A model generated the notes under the pieces. That model searched no databases. It was given only the letters and a program-made list of their open reading frames with translations, and was not told where the DNA came from. The position numbers and the translations under genes were made by a program. DNA of 9,744 nt from JBAZOJ01 sp041648755 (GTDB lineage: Bacteria > Planctomycetota > B143-G9): the NCBI GenBank assembly GCA_041648755.1, contig JBAZOJ010000145.1, positions 1-9,744 of the forward strand, in the 5' to 3' direction. Positions 6,751-9,744 of the stretch are shown piece by piece (the stretch's first letter is position 1; each line of letters starts with the position of its first letter).

Positions 6751-8091
6751 TCACTTCAACTCTATCTTCTCCTCGTACACCGCTTCCTTGAACGCCTTAC
6801 TGGTCGGGCACGTAACGCGCAGAATGTACGTGCCGCGGAGGTCCTTGTATTCCCAGGTGAAAGGCAACCAGTAATAGTATGTGGGGCATAAGAGGCTGAT
6901 ACCTTCCTTTGTTCCGGTATAGAACTTCTGTCCGTTCACCGCCTTGCGGGTCTTGACGTCGAGGATCTCGATATTGAATGTGGCTTTTTCCGCGACAAAA
7001 AAGTACTTGGTTGGAGCCTCGGGGTCAATTGACTCCAGCGCCCGGCCGGGCATGCACCAGTCCTTCGAGCCAACATAGACTTCGCCATGCTCGCCCTTCA
7101 AGTAAGGTGGCTCGCAGAAGAAAGTGTGCTTGCCAGGGTCGGCGGAGTAGAAGGCGCGGGGATAGTCCGGGCCGGGGGACTGCATGAATAGCATTGTGAA
7201 CGGGCCGCCCCATTCGACCTTGGTCGTAGCGTCCTGCACGACGTCGAACGTCGGAAATGCGCCACCGAGTACCTCGATGGTGCGGTCAATTACCGCGCCC
7301 TCAAGACTGTATTTGCCAACAGGGACAAGGGATGGCTTGCCGTCCGGGCGAAGCACGCCAAAAGTGTGATAGTCGGTCCTCACGCCGCATACTTGTGGCT
7401 TGAAGCTGGCCTTGCCAAACTTCGACAGTACATCAATCGAGCCCGTCGGGCCGGTGAAGGGGTGATAAGAAGCGGAGGAGCCGTCAGGGGCGACCGTGAT
7501 CTCGATCAGTCCCTTTCCCAACTCCATCACGGGCGTGAGAAACCAGCCGCATTTCGCGGATGCGATGACGATGGCGTCCGCGTCGAAGTCGTTGTACGTT
7601 CCGTTGCAGTTGTCATCTATGATGAAGATTTTCTTGCCTTCGATTGTCCCGGTGACAGCGGACAATGTGGAGTAGTACCACGGCTTGACGTCAGCGACAA
7701 GATTCGTGTCGACCTCAGTGTCACGCCATGTCATTATCGGGTATTTGCGCTTCTTCCCGGCTTCGTCGGAGATCATGACCTCAACGGTCTTTCCGCCCTG
7801 GGCGATCCTGGTATCCACCTTACCATCAAGATCGGTATCGAATTCGACAAATTGCTCGGTCACGTTGCAGGTAATGCCCCTTGATTTTCCGTTGGGCAAA
7901 TCGAGTGAAGATACTAACGGCCTCCGGAGATGCTTCGGGGTGAAGTAGTCCGCCATGTCCTTCATTGTGACGTAGGTCAGCTTGACAATGGTATCTCCGG
8001 CAGCAGGCTGCTCGGCCGACAGCGGATTGGACAATGCAACCATCACAAAGAAGGCCAATCCTGCAAGAAGGGCCAAGGATGCGTGTTTCAC
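6751..8091 (-). CDS. Secreted protein of unknown function with EF-hand-like loops
   Basis: The - strand gene gives 446 aa from a GTG at 8091-8089, with a strong ribosome binding site (GGGAGG, 8102-8097) and 5-nt spacing. The open frame runs on to an ATG at 8424, but that extension has no family-like content and the GTG gives a proper signal peptide: basic start, hydrophobic core (about 6-20) and a likely cut near NPLSA-EQ (about 25-27). The mature protein is rich in beta-like strands. DTDLDGKVD (85-93) matches an EF-hand-type Asp loop, and DDNCNGTYNDFDAD (159-172) is a second Asp/Asn loop, so metal binding, probably calcium, is likely. Later segments (about 370-385 and 418-446) look like small Ig- or Cna-like beta domains. 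Eight or more Cys are present. It is probably periplasmic or exported. No named family is recognised. Confidence 0.82.
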   Translation of the reverse strand: MKHASLALLAGLAFFVMVALSNPLSAEQPAAGDTIVKLTYVTMKDMADYFTPKHLRRPLVSSLDLPNGKSRGITCNVTEQFVEFDTDLDGKVDTRIAQGGKTVEVMISDEAGKKRKYPIMTWRDTEVDTNLVADVKPWYYSTLSAVTGTIEGKKIFIIDDNCNGTYNDFDADAIVIASAKCGWFLTPVMELGKGLIEITVAPDGSSASYHPFTGPTGSIDVLSKFGKASFKPQVCGVRTDYHTFGVLRPDGKPSLVPVGKYSLEGAVIDRTIEVLGGAFPTFDVVQDATTKVEWGGPFTMLFMQSPGPDYPRAFYSADPGKHTFFCEPPYLKGEHGEVYVGSKDWCMPGRALESIDPEAPTKYFFVAEKATFNIEILDVKTRKAVNGQKFYTGTKEGISLLCPTYYYWLPFTWEYKDLRGTYILRVTCPTSKAFKEAVYEEKIELK

Positions 8092-8102
8092 TTCTTCCTC
8101 CC
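8092..8102 (-). promoter_or_regulatory. Shine-Dalgarno deciding the GTG start
   Basis: Read on the - strand, GGGAGG (8102-8097) and then AAGAA precede the GTG at 8091. This places the start of the secreted protein 333 bp downstream of the longest possible start and directly before its signal peptide. Confidence 0.75.
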
Positions 8103-8134
8103 AGTGTTTGCCATGAATCGGTGCTGCAAATATC

Positions 8135-8147
8135 GCCCCGAGGGGGC
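8135..8147. repeat. GC-rich hairpin GCCCC-GAG-GGGGC
   Basis: Five perfect GC pairs flank a 3-nt loop. Read on the + strand it is followed by TCTTTA and so looks like a weak terminator, but no + gene precedes it. Read on the - strand it lies in the leader of the secreted-protein gene, 44 nt or more before the start. Confidence 0.4.
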
Positions 8148-8176
8148 TCTTTAGCTTGGACATGCGAATTGTACAA
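8148..8176 (-). promoter_or_regulatory. Weak sigma-70-like promoter candidate for the secreted protein
   Basis: On the - strand, TTGTAC (8176-8171) is followed after 17 bp by TAAAGA (8153-8148). The spacing is ideal but each hexamer matches only about half the consensus. A GC hairpin (GCCCC/GGGGC, 8135-8147) follows in what would be the leader. Confidence 0.25.
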
Positions 8177-8352
8177 CAGGTTCGCGGAAAACTCAAACCC
8201 GCAGAAGGAAGACAGGGCATTTGTCCGCCAACACTTCGTCGGCGAGGTTCTGAGAGCCAACGCAAACCGTCCGGCTGCCAGGGCAGGCAGCCGTGAAAAT
8301 GCGAGATGAGCACGAGAAGTCTGCCTGAGTTCATACACCAATGCACAGGATG

Positions 8353-8392
8353 CTCAGGATTGTGATTGACGGCAGAGCCGGTCATTCCTGAG
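8353..8392. repeat. 40-bp imperfect palindrome
   Basis: The outer arms CTCAGGA (8353-8359) and TCCTGAG (8386-8392) pair perfectly over 7 bp. Inside, TGACGGC (8367-8373) pairs with GCCGGTCA (8377-8384) around the loop AGA with one bulged G. The interior is asymmetric (7 nt on the left, 1 on the right). It may be a palindromic repeat, a binding site or a folded RNA. It lies 262 bp upstream of the secreted-protein start. Confidence 0.55.
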
Positions 8393-8422
8393 AACGGTCT
8401 GCTCGATCCTGGCCCACGTTCC

Positions 8423-8494
8423 ATTTTGTCAATCTTGAATATCGCCCTCAGAATCCGTCTTATCCGTGACCGCGCGATTAAGAGTGGTTCAACC
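8423..8494 (+). repeat. Degenerate interspersed repeat block
   Basis: The segment reads as eroded units of the form 'TCAATCTTGAATATC' and 'AATCCGTCTTATCCGTGA', resembling the TCATCCTGT/TCCGTG-type repeats that lie between genes in several environmental phyla (from memory). TGAATATCG (8436-8444) recurs in reverse complement as CGATATTCA at 6485-6493, next to AGGATGAAGAGGATGAA, so both spacers may carry the same family in opposite orientation. Confidence 0.45.
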
Positions 8495-8640
8495 CAAAGT
8501 CAGCATCCAAGGCTGATTTTCGGCAGAACGAAGGCCACGCCCGTGCGGAGTACTCAGAACTGATTCGGGAGCATGATTCCCTCTAAAGCTGGCAAAACTG
8601 GCTGGTCCCACGCAGTTACACTTCTCGCGCTGTGATGCGC

Positions 8641-8653
8641 TTGCGTAGCGCAA
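8641..8653. repeat. Small hairpin TTGCG-TAG-CGCAA
   Basis: Five perfect pairs flank a 3-nt loop. An alternative pairing, GCGCT/AGCGC (8637-8651), overlaps it. No function is evident. Confidence 0.4.
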
Positions 8654-8829
8654 ACGAGTAGTGAGGCTCTTTGCAGCATCATTGTATGTTTGGCAGGTGG
8701 TTTTGCTTTGGGCGCGAAAACAAGCGATAGAGAGCACTGGCAATAAACCGGTATCATGAGGTGCAGATCGAACGGCTGGAGTATGCCTCGGATATTAACT
8801 ACTCACACCACAAGAGGATACGGCTTAGT

Positions 8830-8920
8830 GGGCATGGCGCGACTATGGATGTAAAAAAAGTGCTTGCAAATGTGAGCATCATGCCTATAAGGGGGGTGAT
8901 TTCAGGGCGAAAGCCCGCAT
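8830..8920 (+). promoter_or_regulatory. Possible structured leader with a GAAA-loop hairpin
   Basis: GGGC-GAAA-GCCC (about 8907-8918) is a perfect 4-bp stem with a GNRA-type tetraloop, just before the RHS gene. Further upstream GGCATG (about 8831-8836) can pair with CATGCC (about 8880-8885), enclosing GCTTGC-AAAT-GTGAGC. The two arrangements conflict in part with the promoter reading. No known riboswitch consensus was recognised. Confidence 0.3.
8864..8891 (+). promoter_or_regulatory. Sigma-70-like promoter candidate for the RHS gene
   Basis: TTGCAA (8864-8869) is followed after 16 bp by TATAAG (8886-8891), about 85 bp upstream of the RHS-gene ATG. The surrounding AT-richness and position support it; it is still only a consensus match. 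Confidence 0.4.
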
Positions 8921-8964
8921 ATTGTTTTGCGAGTCGCATTCTGAGGATCGTGCAGCGCTTATTT

Positions 8965-8970
8965 AGGAGG
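8965..8970 (+). promoter_or_regulatory. Shine-Dalgarno of the RHS-repeat gene
   Basis: AGGAGG lies 5 nt before the ATG at 8976 and fixes the start of the open-ended gene. Confidence 0.85.
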
Positions 8971-8975
8971 AAGTT

Positions 8976-9744
8976 ATGAAGAAGCTACTGGGGCTCGTTT
9001 TGGCGTGCATCGTTCTGTGCTTAGCGTTTCAAGTTACTTGTGGCGTTTCCCATGCGACACCGTTTCTCAGTGTCGAGGTTCCCTCAACAGGGGAAGAAGT
9101 AGTCTGCTCCGAGGACGGTACGGCAAGCGTCGATACTACAACGGGGCGACTGAACTGGGATCGCACATGGCTGTCACTTGGCAGTCAGCTTTCCTTTGAC
9201 GTAGAGTTCGGAATGCATTACGTGGGCTCCGCTCCCGCGAATACACTCTTCGGGACTTCGGGGTGGCGCTGCAACTACGATGTCAGGATGAACTGGACGG
9301 GTTTAATTCCCCCAACTCTTGATCTTGTCACCCCCCGCGGCGTGACGGTTCCCTTTGGGTACAACGCGGGAACTGGGATGTGGGACTCGGCTGCGTCCTA
9401 CGGAATGTTTCTGTACTGCTCCGTACTGAGTAGTCCCCTCCGGTTCATCCTCTACGATCGATGGGGCAATTACCTTACATTCAACTCGGCTGGAAAGATA
9501 ACTTCTGTTGTGGACCGGCTTGGCCGGACCATCAGCATGACATACAATCCCGTCGGCAATCTCCGCTATGTGACCGACTCCTGGGGTCGGTCGATAGAAT
9601 TCATGTACGATGCAACACCCCGGGTCATTGCGATCCGGGACGTGGTTGCGGGCACTGCCTATCTTACGTTCACCTATACAGGTGGATACCTCACGAACGT
9701 CCGCTCCGGCTATGCTTCCGGTGCGCTATTTGCCAACTTCACTT
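8976..9744 (+). CDS. Secreted RHS/YD-repeat protein, N-terminal part (3' truncated)
   Basis: The frame is open from the ATG at 8976 to the window end (256 complete codons, no stop). A perfect AGGAGG precedes it. The N-terminus is a signal peptide: two lysines, a hydrophobic core (about 4-19) and a probable cut after SHA (about 25-27); the Cys at 22 is not in a good lipobox. Residues 30-155 hold a beta-rich pre-repeat domain with TTGRLNWDRTWLSLG (54-68), LFGTSGWRCNYDV (91-103) and LVTPRGVTVPFGY (117-129), as found before the repeats in large RHS proteins. YD-type repeats start near 157: LYDRWGNYLTFNSAGKITSV, DRLGRTISMTYNPVGNLRYV and DSWGRSIEFMYDA. RHS proteins form large beta-cocoon shells and often carry a variable C-terminal toxin with an adjacent immunity gene; those parts would be beyond the window. 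Confidence 0.9.
   Translation, partial: MKKLLGLVLACIVLCLAFQVTCGVSHATPFLSVEVPSTGEEVVCSEDGTASVDTTTGRLNWDRTWLSLGSQLSFDVEFGMHYVGSAPANTLFGTSGWRCNYDVRMNWTGLIPPTLDLVTPRGVTVPFGYNAGTGMWDSAASYGMFLYCSVLSSPLRFILYDRWGNYLTFNSAGKITSVVDRLGRTISMTYNPVGNLRYVTDSWGRSIEFMYDATPRVIAIRDVVAGTAYLTFTYTGGYLTNVRSGYASGALFANFT

Larger units (their letters stand above)
8177..8863. other. Gene-free region with repeat relics between divergent genes
   Basis: I see no convincing gene here. Small open frames on both strands lack ribosome binding sites and domain-like content. The region contains a 40-bp imperfect palindrome (8353-8392), a degenerate repeat block (about 8423-8494), a TTGCG/CGCAA hairpin (8641-8653), and an AT-richer stretch from about 8790 that leads into the RHS-gene promoter area. 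Such a long divergent spacer leaves room for regulatory sites for both flanking secreted-protein genes or for a small RNA, but no clear RNA gene is visible. Confidence 0.6.

Noticed and set aside
8135..8153. Rho-independent terminator on the + strand
   Set aside because: The hairpin with TCTTT is terminator-like, but no + strand gene lies upstream within the preceding 1.8 kb to need it.
8092..8424. N-terminal 111-residue extension of the - strand secreted protein
   Set aside because: It would put the signal peptide inside the protein, and the extension lacks family-like content. A strong ribosome binding site directly before the GTG at 8091 explains the start better.
8489..8757. Two overlapping - strand frames of 67-84 aa in the divergent spacer
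   Set aside because: Neither has a ribosome binding site, a signal or a domain-like pattern. They overlap each other in different frames and look random.
8761..8979. 72-aa open frame before the RHS gene
   Set aside because: It has no ribosome binding site, runs through the promoter and Shine-Dalgarno area of the RHS gene and ends over that gene's start codon in another frame; no motif was seen.

Overview
The window is bacterial and looks like a chromosomal fragment. GC is high (about 60% by eye), genes carry Shine-Dalgarno sites, and stop and start codons overlap as in an operon. The lineage cannot be fixed. The 5' gene resembles the BatA-domain membrane proteins common in Planctomycetota/PVC and related Gram-negative environmental lineages, and the degenerate repeats between genes would fit such a genome, but this is only a suggestion.

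Region 1 (1-6289, + strand) is one tightly packed operon, cut at the left edge. It holds the C-terminal part of a BatA/VWA-like membrane protein; an unrecognised 231-aa soluble protein; a thiolase-family enzyme with the acylated Cys and the GHP His but not the second catalytic Cys; TsaB, the TsaD partner in tRNA t6A synthesis; BioF, the PLP enzyme that makes 8-amino-7-oxononanoate for biotin; and an unrecognised membrane-anchored helical protein of 572 aa. Junctions are 11-bp overlaps (BatA-like/unknown, tsaB/bioF), 4-bp overlaps (thiolase/tsaB, bioF/last gene) or a 2-bp gap (unknown/thiolase). Translational coupling is likely, although the products serve different pathways.

Region 2 (6290-6750) has no convincing gene. 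It is packed with short dyads, a 7-bp tandem repeat, a perfect 12-bp direct repeat, three GTAGGRGC boxes and a GACT-rich microrepeat. It looks like a place where small interspersed repeats accumulate.

Region 3 (8091-6751, - strand) encodes a secreted protein of unknown function with a signal peptide and two Ca-binding-like Asp/Asn loops. Its best start is a GTG with a strong ribosome binding site, well inside the longest open frame.

Region 4 (8092-8975) is an intergenic stretch of about 880 bp between divergent genes. It contains a 40-bp imperfect palindrome, a degenerate repeat block sharing TGAATATCG with region 2 in the opposite orientation, and probable promoters for both flanking genes.

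Region 5 (8976 to the right edge, + strand) is the start of a secreted RHS/YD-repeat protein that remains open at the window end.

I found no mobile element with a transposase, no CRISPR array, and no rRNA or tRNA gene. I see no clearly new multi-gene system. The most interesting items are the thiolase with an altered active site beside bioF, the repeat-dense spacer, and the palindrome and possible structured leader in region 4.
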